From NCBI GenBank assembly GCA_013398615.1, contig VZSR01001854.1, positions 10,310,283 to 10,374,282 on the forward strand: DNA of 64,000 bases, written 5' to 3'. Positions within the stretch are counted from its first letter, which is position 1. Every line of letters begins with the position of its first letter. Both the position numbers and the translations under genes were made by a program. Origin of the DNA: Brachypodius melanocephalos (Eukaryota > Chordata > Aves > Passeriformes > Pycnonotidae). Positions 26,020 to 39,930 of the stretch are shown one piece after another. Under the pieces are notes generated by a model. That model was not told where the DNA came from and searched no databases. It was given only the letters and a program-made list of their open reading frames with translations.

Positions 26020-26057
26020 AAAAGTGAAAAATAAAAAAGTGAAATAAAAGTGAAAAA
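26020..26057 (+). repeat. Three spaced AAAGTGAAA motifs
   Basis: AAAGTGAAA occurs three times within about 40 bp, separated by A/T-rich spacers, as an imperfect tandem repeat of 12-16 bp. The motif resembles half of an interferon-response/IRF site. In an A-rich tract this is probably incidental. Confidence 0.7.
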
Positions 26058-29000
26058 ATATCTCAGAGGATTAATAGATATTTCTGTTCTTTAAGATTCC
26101 TTCATCTGTAGCATTCTTTATCAACAGACCTTGTGACAAAACAGAAGCTCCAAACAATATAGCCTTTGTTTGTGCAGTTAATCCTACTGAAAAAAAAAGG
26201 AAAAAAAAAGAAATGTCTAATAATTTTCCATTCTTGCTTGTATTCTGATGCATTGCCATACTGTGTTTTACATATCTCAGCTGATGAATGTGCATGTGTT
26301 CATTTGGATTCTGTTTATAAGACAAATGCTTTCCAGTGCACTATTACGCAAATGCTGCTCTACTGAGAGCGATTTCTCCCTAAGAGAAATTAAATGCTTG
26401 TTTGACATTATTTATAAGACTTTCATTAGGAAGCACTGGCCAAAGGGAAGAGTAAAACAGTGCATAAATTTCCATGCTGTTGCAACCAGACATCTTTTGG
26501 TACCCCAGCAGCACTTTTTAAAAGCTCACACCTTACGGTACAATACACTAGGGAATGAACACAGCTAATCTTTACATATAAACAGAGACAGCTTCTCTTA
26601 GCAGATAAGCCAAGAACATGCAAAAGTCTTCCAAAATGCACCTAAACATGATTTCACAACAGTTTGCATAGTCAGACAGAAGAAGAGTTTTGCTGTTTCA
26701 TAATTTGGTAGCATTGCTGCTAAAGTTCTCTCAGTTAAGCATCTCCCTATTTGGAATGAGAGAGACCAACGTCCAGCATGATTGTTTAGTCCTTCTGCTC
26801 CTACTGCAAAAGACACCAAAGAAAGAGGAAGGCATTTTCAGAATAGGAAGAACAATGGTTTTATTTCTCAAAAAAATACACTTTTAACTCAGACAATAGG
26901 TAGTGTCTAATGAAGAAGCCTAAGTAATCCAAAGTAGAATAAACACTGTAAATATCAGTTGAAAACTGAATGTAATACCTTTTCCCCAGTTCAAGCTCTC
27001 TAGTGCTCTAAACAACTTTTCTTAATTAAATACAATGTGAGAAGGAATAACCAGATCCTTCCATCCACCTGACCTGCTTCAGACAAGTACAGAAGAAAAA
27101 CTTTCACTCCCAGAGCACTCTGTTAACAATTCACAGTCTCATGGGATTGTTAGGCTACACAAGTGACAAAATCCTTCTGTTTTGAGCAGGTGACTGTTGC
27201 AACAGTGATTTGAATTGATTCCCTAGCAGACTTCTGTGAAATTAAAAACAGATAGATGAAGTGGGAATGAGCCTTTGGCTTTCATCCGTGCCTCTGACAG
27301 CTGTCACCATGCCCAAGGCAAGAGGGTCAGAGCTGCTCATGAGCAGCCACTTATCAGACTAACTTATTAAGCTAAACTGAATTTCAACATGGGTTTTAAG
27401 GTTTTCAAATAATTTCAAGGAGGCAGAGAACATATCTGGAATAATAATATTAAGCAGTGAACTAGCCAGCTGAGAATGGAATATAAAGAAAATTGAAAAC
27501 AGCAGGGAACAAAAGCATACAGCATTGAGTCTTCTGAACATGAACTGCAATAATAATTCTCCCAATTAGAAACTGTTCACAATCAAAAGCATGTTATATT
27601 AGATTGGCTATAAAGTTCTTTAAAAAAAATCAGAGAATTTCAGAGAACTCTGAAATAAAAAGATGGTGGAGGTTATTTAATTAATGATGGATATCATTTC
27701 AGCTTCACCCAATTCTTGATAAATGACTGAATTTTCAAAGTATTAGAGAATCAGTAGAATTTATCTTAAAGATCAAGTAACCTAGTTTTAAATTAATTAA
27801 AATTATGACTGCACTCTCCAGAGGACTCACTCACTATTGGTGAGGTTATATAGAAAGTGTTTCAACTCTGCTGATAGGGGAAAAACATTGGGGTGTTTTT
27901 CCCAGCTCTACAGAATTACACTACATACACGACAGCAAATTTCCAGATGAAACACATTTAGTGCAAGTCCCAGATTCATTGGTGTCCTTCAACAAGAAAA
28001 ACATGCTTTATTCCAAGCAATTTTACTATGAAAAAGACAATATATTTTCCCTTCTTCCTTCTAGTGATTTTGGAAATGATAATTGAATAAAGCTCTTTTC
28101 TAGGTTCAAGTCCAGTCCTCCAGACATTAGTGGGAATCTCTTGTCACTAAGAAAGTCTTCATCATTATAAACCCTCATATATTTTCCTAAGCAGAGGTTA
28201 GGACATATTATGTATTGAATTAAACAGGAAGCTGCAGTATCTTTAAACAGTATTTTGAACGATAAACCAGATGGAAATTACTTCCACATGGTAGGCAATC
28301 TGTGTTACTGTCCAGGTTCATGTTATCACTGTCATTGCAGTCCTCAGTAACATTCATACCAGGTCAGGAAACCCAATCCAAACATGGCAGGTGATAGCCA
28401 TTGTAGTTGTAGTCAGGCATTCCTGCCATGCTATTGTATGAAAAAAGTCAGTCATTGAGGTTCTTTCAGACCACTCTATTGAACCACACAAATACAAAAA
28501 TCAAAAGATTAAAAATAGGTGCTTCCACACCTCTACCTCAGTTTTCTTCCTTTTAACAGAAGAGTTTGAAGAGTTCAGATACAGGCAGGTAAACTTTGTT
28601 TGATTGTTTGAGGTTGCTGCATGTGCAACCTGCTCTATGATGCTCTGTGATAAGCAAGTTTCCCTCTCATGCAAACACAATAGGTTCATGAAAATCAGGC
28701 ACAGACAAGTATGGGACAGAACTTCAAAGGCAGGACATATTCATTGTGGAGTCTAAATTCAGCCACTGATTTACTGCCTTATTTTCAAATGCTTTCTGCT
28801 GCCAAAAAAATATTAATGTTCCTGCATGAAGATGTTTTCCAATCATCAGAGCTGGAAGGGGTCAAGATTACTTCAAAATGACAAAACCTCGTAGTTCAAT
28901 AATTAAAGTTATTTGTACATAGACTTAAATAAAACAATACTTTGCGTAAAAACAGAAATACTATGGCAGTGAAACTTCATTACTAAGGATAAATATTTAC

Positions 29001-32000
29001 TATTTTCTATTGTTGCATGTTTTTATGCAAGTGTTTCACGGAATGAAATATAGTGCTGCACAAATTGCTCAATGTAAAGCAAAGCTTTATTCCATATAAT
29101 GTGTAAGGGCACACTTCAGCAAGGGAGAATATAGAGTATTGTTGACAATTTCTCCTTCTCCTCTCAAGATGTACAGACGCAATGCAACCAGCTGCTTGTG
29201 CTGAACAAACCTCAGCTTGACTACAAGGATAATATAATTAGATTATTCACCAGGACTTCCTTGAATTTATGTTCACAGCTCCTTTGACGGGTGCAGCTGT
29301 TGAGTCAGCCTAGAGCTACAAAAGACGGCACCTTGTGGAAGGCGCTACTACAGGAAAAGTCACACTTGGTGTTTAAACATCTCAGGGCATGTAGTGATAT
29401 TTTCAGCACCAAGAGTATCCCAGTTCCTCCCAGAATGTCACAAGATTTTGTTTCTGAGAGTTTGTGAGAAGGCAGGCCAGTTGAGCTGAGAGCCTGGAAA
29501 TTAGACTTTAGGCAAACATTGTCATGATAGGCTCACTCCTATTCACGTCTTGGAGACAGTACTAATTAAAGCTTAGCAGAAACAAGAACAAGCACAGAGA
29601 GCCTTGTATTTCTTTATAAAACATAGTATCTTCCTCCTAAGAGCTTTAGCAAGGCTAGGAGCAGACAAGTCTAAAGGCATATTTACTTTCCTGCTAAGGA
29701 AGTGACTTGATTTTGCAAAACAGAAGAAACAATCAAAACCGAACCACAGTCAAACGTGGAGCAGGGGTGTAGGCCCTGAAAAGGCCATCATCTTACAGTG
29801 CAGCCTGAGGAACTATGATGCACAAATCCAGTTTGCTATCTATAAATACCTATTTTTTTAAACTGGTTAATTTTTGAGTTTCTTGGGGGCCTTTTTGTTT
29901 GTTTGCTTGTTTTGATTTCTTGTTTGTCAAAGCTTTTATTTCAGTAAGCATAAACTGAAAAGGTGATAGAAAAAGACATGCTTTTGGTGTAGCCCACCAT
30001 CTGAGGAATTTGGGTGTCATTTTCTTTCATTTGGTGAAAATGAAAAATACCTGGCACAGATAGTCTGCAATCTAAAAAACTCAAGGCAGCAGAGGTCATG
30101 TTTTTACTCATATCTATTCTCAGGCCTGGCAAACTGCAAGATTTACACATTTTGCCCAAAACTTCCTTCTAAACCTAACACTCCCATGCTTGCTTTGGTT
30201 ATCCCACAACTAAACTTGCTCTCCTTAAATGTCTTAAAACTGGAAATGCTGTGAGTGATTGTGGTCAATACATAAGAGATCATGGCACATGCAGTGCCCA
30301 AAAACGAGGATGTCTACATTTTCAGTACTGCATTTGTCTTGAGACACAAGGCAAGGTGTCACGTCCAAACTAATTGCAGTTGCATTCTTTAAGTGTCTGA
30401 AAATCAGTGGTTAGTTTTGTATAGACTGTCAGCATGTCACCCAGGCCCTTAGCTTCAAGATTTTAATTTGGTTTTGACAACATACCAATACACTTATATT
30501 ACTAGAACCAATTCATTCAACCTTTTTAAAAGCAATACTACAGTTCTGTACTTGAATGAAATTCAGTGTAATTGATATGTGTACAGAATTTAACAGCTCC
30601 TCTTCAGGTCTCCCAGTCCTTGAGGTTAGCTGTGGTGCTGCACAACTATTGCAAATGGAAGTTTGCACTCTGGGTTCTGTGATGGAATTTGGTGAGATAG
30701 TTGATGAACATGTGATTGTGAAGAGAAAAATCTTCATAAATATGGCTTACACAAACATTTGACATAACTAGTGTCCCCAAAGTCCCTGCAGTATTCCGTG
30801 GAAGTAAGCTATGAAACTGCAGCAGCCTACACTGATAGCTTGGTGCAGCCTTTGCTCCTCTGGTTAATGAAAACAGTGGGTGTGCTGAGCACCTGCCATT
30901 GTTTTATGATGAATTGCTGACCTGAGTTTAGGTGGTTTTGGTTTGTTTAAATTAAAGTCTTATAAGTTATTCAGTCACTTGACTGCAATGCCAACAAAGC
31001 AAACTAAAGGGTCATGGTCTACTTCATGTTTGTAGTGACCACAGTTGTAAATGAGACTGTAAGCAGAACGGGGCAGTATTACTTACTCTCATATTTATAT
31101 TCACTTCACACTGCTTTCAAGCTTTCAAAGGAAACACTTGTGACTTCACCAAGCACAGCTAAAAAGGCTTTCTAGACAGTTCTTCATCCACCCAACAGAA
31201 TCAGTCTAAAACAGAGTCTATCTGAAACATTATTTTCCTGAATAATATAGTATTGCCCAACGCTGTCATACTGGGTAAAACTATTGCCTATTGACAAAAT
31301 AATTGGGTTAAATACTGCTAAATTAAGATATATGGCCTTTCCAGCTAAAGTGAGCAATGATCATTTCTACTTGTTTAAAGGGTCTCTGTCTGGCCCAAGT
31401 AGACCTTCAGACATGTACCTCATCTTTCCTCAGAAATTTAATTGGTATACTCCAGTCATCACAGACTCTGACTTTCACCTTATTTAGAATAACTTCTTTT
31501 TCCTAGTACCACTCCTTCCCAAGGTGCAATTGTCTTTTTTGGACACCTAAAACCCTGTACCAGCTAGATGGCCAGAGATGAGGGAGATTTCTGGGACAAA
31601 AAGAGATGTTGCCAATGAACAGCTTAATGAGGCAGCTTGGCAGTAAGTGAGCAGGATCATCAGGGGAAAGAGGTGGCTGATCTCATTAGGCTCTATACCA
31701 AATGCAAAGAGTATTCATGTTAGTCCCAGCCAGACTGGGAATTACAAAACACATGGGCTCTTCACAGTGCCACAGAGCACCTGTCATCAATGGCAGTAAG
31801 GATGCTGCAATTATCTGCAATTGACATGAGCACACAACAGGAAAAGCCATTCCTGTTGATGAAGAATCAGGGCTGGCCATGGAGACCAGGCTGCATATGT
31901 TAGACAGCTAAACCAGCCAGTGAAATTCTTCCTTACATCAGTTCTTTCCTTCTCTTTTCCATTTACCTGTACTCATGCATCAAACACCCTTAAAACAGAA

Positions 32001-35000
32001 ACAAATATGATGTGAGAGTCATCTGATACAAACATCTGACTGGAATAAATGTGTCATTCATTACTGGCAGTTAGAAAACCTTATGAGCAATAGCCATCTG
32101 GGAGTGAAAACTGCTGACTAAACACATGGAATACAAACTCGTACAATATAGCTGTAATGTGTGGACACTTAAGAAAGCAAAAACATGATCTATCACTTGG
32201 AGTACTGTGTGTGCCATATTATACATCACCAGTGTTACACTGTAGTTTAAGGCATACTATTAGCTATCAGTCTTTAAATACAATTTACAATAATGGGAGG
32301 ATAAGTAGGCCCATGTAAGCCACATGCAAGCCACAACATCATGATACATTAGTCACCAGGCTAAGTAAATGAACAGGAAAATTCACTCCCTGCTGAGCCC
32401 ATGTGGCTCTTTAAAAAGAGTTTTTGAAAAGAGGGGAAGACAAGAGTACAGGTAAGAGCATGGTTGTTTCTTTTCCCATGCATTGCACAACTCAAAATAG
32501 CCTTGTGGTATTTCAACAGAAAGCCTGATTTCTGTCATTGCCCACATGCTGCCACACACCTCCATGTAACCCACTCAGAGTTGTAATTCACTTATGTTTT
32601 TAAAGTTAACCACTTACAGTTAAGACAATTTTACTCAGATTCAGGATTTATCAAGAACATTCACTACCTATTGCTTCCAGGAATCCTACTCTTCAAAAGT
32701 CATATAACTTAATAGAGAGCCATAATTTTTTCTTTCTTCCAGCTGCATCACATGGCTACAGCTAAAAGTCCAGTTATAAACTCCCATTGAATTTCAGATT
32801 ATCAATTAGCTAGTAGTTATTACACTATTAACTAAATGTAGCAATATTACAGAAGATGAGAAAAGCAAAGTCTCAGAAACAATCACCAAGCAAAAGTGCT
32901 TCTATTTAACAACTTCAAACTTAATTTTTTTTCTCCATTTTTTTTATTTTTTCCCAATATGCATTCTTTGGACAATGAGATCAACTCAACTAGTTGAGCA
33001 TGGTTCTAATAATGGCAAGATTGCAGAATATTCTGTGAAATTTAACTTACTTCCAACTGTTTTCAATTCAATTACATAATATTTATGGAAAACTACACAA
33101 TTATGTAGAACTAATCAATAGGTATCATCTTGAATGATAGATGTGGCTCACAAGGAAAAAGGTTCATTTGTACTCATTTGAGAGTACAAAGATCCTGTGG
33201 CAGCTGCTGCATTTGCTAAGGGCTGCCACTCATGCACAGATGTGAAGTCATGGGCAGAGGTTACTCTTTCTTTACCAGCATGGCTTGTGGAAATCTCTTC
33301 TTCCCCTTCATGATAGCAGGAAAAAGTAAAATAGAATCAGGAAACATTATGTCATTAGAGTATAGCTAAAGTGCTAAATTGATGGTAAAAGGTCACACCT
33401 GCATAAGGACCTAATTTGTCATCTAAGCAATATTTGGGACCTAAGAGAAGAGGAGAGGATTAAGAGGGGAAAAAAAATACTTCAATCTGTGGGTAGAATT
33501 TGAGATAATTTTGCAAGATTGTTGACTTTCAACCTGTCAAGTTGTACTTTAAGGCTATCCTTTTAAAGTAAAACCAAGTTATGCAATTAAAAAGAATTTC
33601 TTCTCCTAGCATTATTTAGAATCTGAAGGACTGACTTTCCCCAGGTTTATTTTCTGACGATTTTATAAATATCAGTATACCTTCTCACAGATACACCAGT
33701 TGAAGTGCTCTCTTTTTCTGCTCATTTTGCAAATTAGATCATCTTTTGGGAGAATCTGGTAACTTCTTATAACTGCCAGGACAATTAAGGACTGCACAGA
33801 TGGACAACACAAAATCAGTTTTGGTCCTTTTTTTTAACTCAGCTTTTTCTTTTGCTTTCTAGATTGATAAATACAACAGAAAACTAATTTTGAAGCACAT
33901 AGAAAAATATAGTTTTATACAAATAAGCTGTCTTATCAATGAATGCTTAAAGCAAAACAGAGGATGTGCTGGTTAAATTCTTGAGTTTAAGACAACTTTA
34001 TTTTCTCTGTTATGTAATATATGTTTTTTTGGGGTTGTTTTTGGATGCTGTATTGGGTTTTTTGACAGCCATCTATAATCCATATAATTTTATTCAGATC
34101 TCTAGTTAATTCATCAATATTTGCACACATATTTATGGATCACCTACCAATTTGTTCAGTTAGGGATGTATTTTCTCTTTTTTGAATATTGTTAATCTCT
34201 AACATGAATTTTTTTTTACATTGAATTTTGTCTTTGATAAACAGTTTAGTCAGTTGATGACTCTCCCATTGCTTCATTGCAAAGTCATATAATTACCCCT
34301 CAATCTTCCCAGTGCATATAATATCGACTAAGATTATGATTTTGTTTTATAATGCCATGATTTTTATTAACTTGAAATAAAGATAGTCAAAGATTTTTTT
34401 TTTCCTCTTGGAAGGTACACAAAAACAAAAGCAAGCCTTAAAAGAGACTAAAAAATTATCTCTTCAAGATGACTGAATTGGCAGCACCAACAAGTAAAAA
34501 ACCAGCAGTTTTCGGCAATTAAAGGAGCCATCTTTTAAAACAATAGAGTTTATTTTAATTCTTGACTTTTTAAAAAACTGTTTGTAAACTAGCATGGGCA
34601 ATTTGTAAACTATCATGCACACCTGTAAGAACTGATGCAACAATGATTGATAGGTACCTCTAAGCAAAATTCCCAGCCTCTTTAATTTCAAAAAGTGTTA
34701 TTCTAATAAAAAAGTCATCAAATTAAGAATAAAAAAATGAACAGGGAGAGCAAACGTTTTGCACAAGTGAAGAGATGGTTAAAGCCATGTTTTCTTAAAA
34801 ACAACAAATGGAAAACAGTGAGAAAACTAACCTGAAAGAAAAAAACCATTCTCTTTCTGTTTTTAATCATGTAAGAATATGAACAATATGTTGAGAAGAG
34901 AGAAAGAGTTTGTATTGCTAATGAGAATAAATAACCATTCAGTCCATATCACTTCCTGCAGGAGGATGTAGACACGCTGTTCTGCCAAACAGGTTGTGCT

Positions 35001-38000
35001 TCTTTGAACAAGTTTTGGGAAGCAACAGTCAGATTAAGCCTTTTGTGCTGCACTGGTGAATATGGTCTGAAATGAAGGCTGAGCATCTCAAAACTTCTTT
35101 CAATACATTAGTCTTGACAAACATGAACAAACTTGAATCATTTGAGTATATAGAAGTTAATATCAGATTCTAGGGTGCTTCAAGACAGTGTGGACACTGA
35201 GTAGGCAGAAGACTTCAGAATGGTGCTTAAATGGATTTTATATCTGGATCTAGATTTTGTTTATACACAAAATTGCAGGAAATACCATAGCTGATGAATG
35301 AGTGTTTAACAGCATCATCTGGCCACTGATATTTCTGCATGTGTAACAGAAATATCTGTAGCCTTTCTGAATATGCTGAATATTTATTATTGCTTCTTCA
35401 CAAAAATATTGCATAAAAACTTCGACTTCTTTGGATTTTAATATTAGTATATATGTAAGCTTGAAGAGCATTAAATGCACATTTGGTAATGCCTACATTC
35501 TTCTGAGATCACTGGTGTATATTCATCATTAAAATACTAAGAATATGCAGGAAGACAGTATGGAAAAGAGAAATTTTAAATAGTTTAATATTTATTTTTA
35601 TTTCAGTTGAGTAAGATGGGTAAAAAACCTTCTTTTTTTTATTCTTTCAATTTTTTAAAATATTTCTCTACATTTATATGAGAGATTTTTGTCTGCTCTC
35701 AAAGTGGTTGAAATACCTTGAAAATTTATTGAAAAGGCCTGCTTGTAAGAAAACAATTCACTTGGAATGGAAATATTTTTTTTCATCTCTGCCTAGTTAT
35801 AAGAAAATAAATTTCTGAAATGAGAGAGCTGGAAAACCTAAGGGCAATGTTTGCAGATAAAACCATTAAAAAGCCTGCTGTTTACATATTTAGCTATTGC
35901 TTATTTAAACTGAGGTAAATTAATCAGTTTTAGATAGAAGAAAAGTGAACTTTAGACAAAAGTATGTGAATACAATATTTTTTGAAGTGAAATGCAGAAA
36001 AAAAAAGAAACTTAGAGAGACTCAGCATTTTAAAATGTTAAGTTAAAATAATAGTGAAGTGATTATCACACTACCCAAACTGGTCACAAAACTTCTTATT
36101 TAATGCTTCTGGACAGCCAGCTCAAGAAATAAAAATAACTGTTTTCTGTTATTTTGCAGTAAGATGAATACAGGTACTCTTTGTAGGAGGGGATCAATAT
36201 ATCTGAATTGTGTCAAATGTTTGTATCAACTCCCAGGCCAGTGAATCAGAGGTCAGTCACATTACTTCTGTATGGGGATTATCTTGAATTTTCAAACCAA
36301 GCTTGTTATTTACTTGAATTCAAAAGTTTTAGCTGATTCTGAAATGTCCAACAGCAAGGAGGAAATTCCCTGTTTCCCAAGGACTGCTTTCTGAGGTAAA
36401 AAATTGCACTCTGCACATTTCTATGAAAAAAGTTGCATCTCGCAAGGGTCCTGTTAGTAGCTAGTAAGTATTAGTCTAGTGGCTGGGACTTGCTCTTTGG
36501 GTTAGTAGGGGAAAAAAAAAGAAAGGTGAAATACAAATATAGTATGTAGAAAAATCAAAAGAATACAGGGAAACACAATGCAGAGAAGGCAAAGTAAAGC
36601 AGGAATATGATTTAAAGATGCAAAATATCTAAAGTGATACAAACAGCAGTAAGGTCAGGGTTGTCCAAGAAGTGAATTTTTAGATGTTTGGCACTGGAGG
36701 GTAAATGGAGAGCTACTCTCAGCACTTCTTTTTCTGTACAATCTTCAGATCAACTGATAGGTTTGCTCTAGTAGCTCCTGTGGGTGCCATGACTGTCAAA
36801 TAGCTCATGCGTGCTCTGTGCCTAACAAAGGATTTATGGTACTTCACACCCACATAAAGTTTTGACTCAATGGAAATGTGTTCACATTGGTATTTTCAGA
36901 CTTGGATTCCCATGAATAAACCCAACTGTATAAGCAAAATTGCTGAAATCTGAAGCAGTATGAGAGAACTGGAGATGATTTGAATTCATATCAAATGACT
37001 CAGACCACTGACATAGATGAGGAAACCAATTCTCCTGTGAAGGAAGCAAAGAGTATGTTAATTGCAGAGGACACTGTTGGAGTTCTGCTAGGTGCTGAAG
37101 GGACACTGATTAAAGAACAAATTCTGTAAATTTTATGGTACATGTACTGTCCCATTTAGCATCCTTTGCAAAAAATGTTGTTATATCTTTTTTTCAAGAA
37201 TAAACTGGGAAGCCTGGCAGTAGAGGAATTGGAGCACATATCAAGATTGGAGTTTTGACTATCAGAAATTTCTTGCATTAAGAATTTTGCTCAAAGGTTT
37301 AAGAAGAAAATATCAACTATGTTTGAAATTGTGTTAAGTGAACTCTGAGCACAACATTTAACAGTACTGTGGGAAAAAATCTGAAAGCTACTTTTCCATT
37401 CTGATCATATACTGCTGATCATAAGATTTAGGAGTTCTCTTCAGTTTGAAGACCTGATGGTGAGAAAAACGGAAATCTCTAATGTGTAAGACAGCATGGC
37501 TAAAATACCATTTCTCTGATCTGTTTAGTGTACAGTATGTGGAATTGTTGCCACCTGAAACATCTTTTCAAGTAAGTAACTTGTCAGGGTGAAGAGAAAA
37601 TAAGAATCACTACTTTTTGGCAAAAAAAAAAAAAAAGTGCCATACCTGCCTTAAAGTTTGAACTGTGAAATATGATAAGAAATTGCAGATATTTCAGTCC
37701 TTTTGGAAAAAAAAAAATCAGTCACTTTCTTGGATCAATCAGGATCAAACTAATATTCATGCAAATACTAGAATCCATGAAATATTTTTGCCATATTCTG
37801 AACAGAATTTATGCTGAGACTAGTTTTGCAGCTGGGTAAGCCTTTAGGGGTGCTTTGATCTAAACAAGCATCTGCAATATTTTCATTTGATGCTATACAC
37901 ATAAAAATGCTGGTAAATTTGAATTAGTTCTAAACTTGATTGAAACTTCTAATTTCCATTTCTCAGGCAACATTTTTAGTATAAAATTTATGTCTATAAA

Positions 38001-39201
38001 GCAGAAACTTTTTATAAATGTTATACATCACGGAATTTGCAAAATGACACAGGAAAATAGTATCTGGTGGGAAGACTTCACACTTTGTTTGCACAACACC
38101 TTCATAATGTGTTTGTTGAAGCTTGCTTGAGAGGCAAAGACAGTAAAAATGAAAAATATCATCACCTTAAAGTCATTCCTCTTGAACTTTTTACTTCCTC
38201 TTCAATAAGGTCATAGTCACCACTCTCAAATACTTTAGTCAGTGCAACTGACTGTTTGCCAGAAACTTTGATCTGCTAAGTGACAACCACAACCAAAGGT
38301 AGCTGCACGATTTTATTTGATGTACACTAGAGAGTACAGATTTTTTTTTCTTTACAAACCACCACTGAATATAATAGACTACAACTATACCACCTTTGCT
38401 TGTTTTGACCTGTTTTGAAATGTGAAAGTATAGTTACTAGAATCACAATGTTTCTGTCAATAGCTAGCTGTTACAATAACTTCCTTCTCATCACCTGGAT
38501 CATTGCTTCCATCACTGATAAAAACAAATAGGAGCTTCTCAAAATGGGCAACAGCTCTATTAGTGCAATTGACAAACCATTTTGTCCAGATGCAGAATTA
38601 TTGCTGATGTTACTGTCCAAGATCATGGCTTTGTAAAGTGATCAAGTACCTACAAAAGGAAAATTGTGTTTTACAAGGAAAATAGAAAGCAATATCTCAG
38701 TCTCAATAACTGTCCTAAGTGAAAAGTGGTTTTATCATCCTAGAAATAAAAAGATATAAAAAAGGAGAACATTGTCTTTAAATTGGAAGTAAAATAGCAC
38801 TCCTAAAAATGATGGCAACTGCAGCAGGACTCTGAATCCTTTTTTGTTTCACAGTTGTCAGTAGCAGAAAGGTAATAGTTTCCTCAGTTCACATCCATGA
38901 GTATTTTGTTCATATTGTTACTGCTATTTGTACTGCATAATGAAAGTCACTGATTTCTCAAGATTTATTTGCTATATGTGGTCAACTCATGGTTTATTAT
39001 TTGAAAACTCAAGAGATAAAACACTATGCCAAAAGATGATTTTTAGAAGACAGCAGCAATTGAGGAAAATCATGTTTTGAAAGCAGATTCTGGTGAGGTT
39101 TTTGTGGCTCTGCTAGGTTTAAACAACATTCTGTTTTTTGAGGGGGTTTGAAAACTGCATGACCACATCTTTTTTGTATAGTACACTGCTATTATCTTAA
39201 C

Positions 39202-39680
39202 CATAGAATCATAGAATGTCCTGAGTTGGAAGGAACACACAAGGATCATCAAGCCCAACTACTGGCCCTGCACAGGACCACAGCAAAAATGTGCCTGTGA
39301 ACATTGTCCAAATGCTTCGTGAACATTGTCCAAATGCTTCTTGAACACTGCCAGTCTGGTGCTGTTACCACTTCCCTAAGGAGCCTGTTCCAGTGGCCAA
39401 CCACCCTCTGAGTGAAGAAACCTTTCCTAATATCTAGGCTAAATCTGCTTTGACTCAGCTTCATGTTATTTCTTTTGGTCCTGTCACCAGAGAAGAGATC
39501 AGTGTCTGCCCCTCCACTCCCTCTCATGACCATGATGTAGATTGCCATGAGGTCTCCTCTCAGTCTTCTCCAGGCTGAACAGACCAAGTGACCTCAGCTG
39601 CTCCTCACACACCTTCACCTCTAAACCCTTCACCATCCTCATGGCCTTCCTTTGGGCACTCTCTAACAGCTTTATGTCTT
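39202..39680 (-). mobile_element. CR1 LINE, minus strand, 3' part of an LTR-split copy
   Basis: The minus strand encodes the end of CR1 ORF2 (reverse transcriptase). A 112-codon open frame (39587-39249) contains RFSLDIRKGFFTQRVVGHWN followed by RLLREVV, the conserved C-terminal block of CR1 proteins. Upstream in the same direction lies the typical CTTCTCAGCCTGGAG-like segment, seen inverted at 39560-39580. The 3' end is at 39202-39240: on the plus strand it reads CCATAGAATCATAGAATG, the inverse of the CR1 terminal ATTCTATGATTCTATGG, with no poly-A tail. The copy is 5'-truncated and interrupted at 39680/39681 by an LTR; a short continuation resumes at 40421. A 22-bp duplication near the 3' end breaks the protein frame. 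It cannot retrotranspose. Confidence 0.93.
39299..39342 (-). repeat. 22-bp tandem duplication inside CR1
   Basis: GAACATTGTCCAAATGCTTC plus two bases is present twice in direct succession (39299-39320 and 39321-39342), differing at one base; CR1 copies normally carry it once. Twenty-two is not a multiple of three, so it shifts the ORF2 frame just before its end. Confidence 0.9.
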
Positions 39681-39823
39681 TGTTAAATTCTAGCGCCCTG
39701 TCGGATTATGATTTCCGAGATTCAGGTGGTTCGAGTCCTTTTTGCCCTCCTGTTGTCTTTGGGCCACATGCAAGAAAGAGACGGAAGCTTCAAGCTTCTG
39801 TTTTTTCAAGGTCTATCATGGTG

Positions 39824-39829
39824 TTTATT
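39824..39829 (-). terminator. AATAAA polyadenylation signal of the nested LTR
   Basis: The minus strand reads AAGAATAAACACC downstream of the TATA box. It would define the R/U5 boundary about 20 bases further on. Confidence 0.7.
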
Positions 39830-39921
39830 CTTTTCTTATCTCACAGTTCACTCTGTGCCCGGAGAGGTCCATTCTGTACCTCAGCCATCAGGGAACTCCC
39901 ACTTTCCTGGAAGGTCGTTGT

Positions 39922-39930
39922 CTTAAATAC
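39922..39930 (-). promoter_or_regulatory. TATA box of the nested LTR
   Basis: The minus strand reads TATTTAAGA about 95 bp before the AATAAA signal, consistent with an LTR core promoter and a short R region. Confidence 0.65.

Larger units (their letters stand above)
23085..39201. other. Long unique AT-rich non-coding stretch
   Basis: About 16 kb without a gene or interspersed repeat that I can name. Open frames stay at or below 109 codons (23624-23953, plus), with no domain. Notable small features are an A-rich run at 25153-25190, a 21-bp tandem duplication at 25257-25298, and an AAAGTGAAA cluster at 26020-26057. Many 8-14 base A or T runs occur. Old, unrecognisable repeats may be present. 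Confidence 0.55.

Noticed and set aside
39690..39765. tRNA gene
   Set aside because: A B-box match and one stem are present, but no acceptor stem, D arm or proper 7-base anticodon loop can be built; the site lies in an LTR U5.
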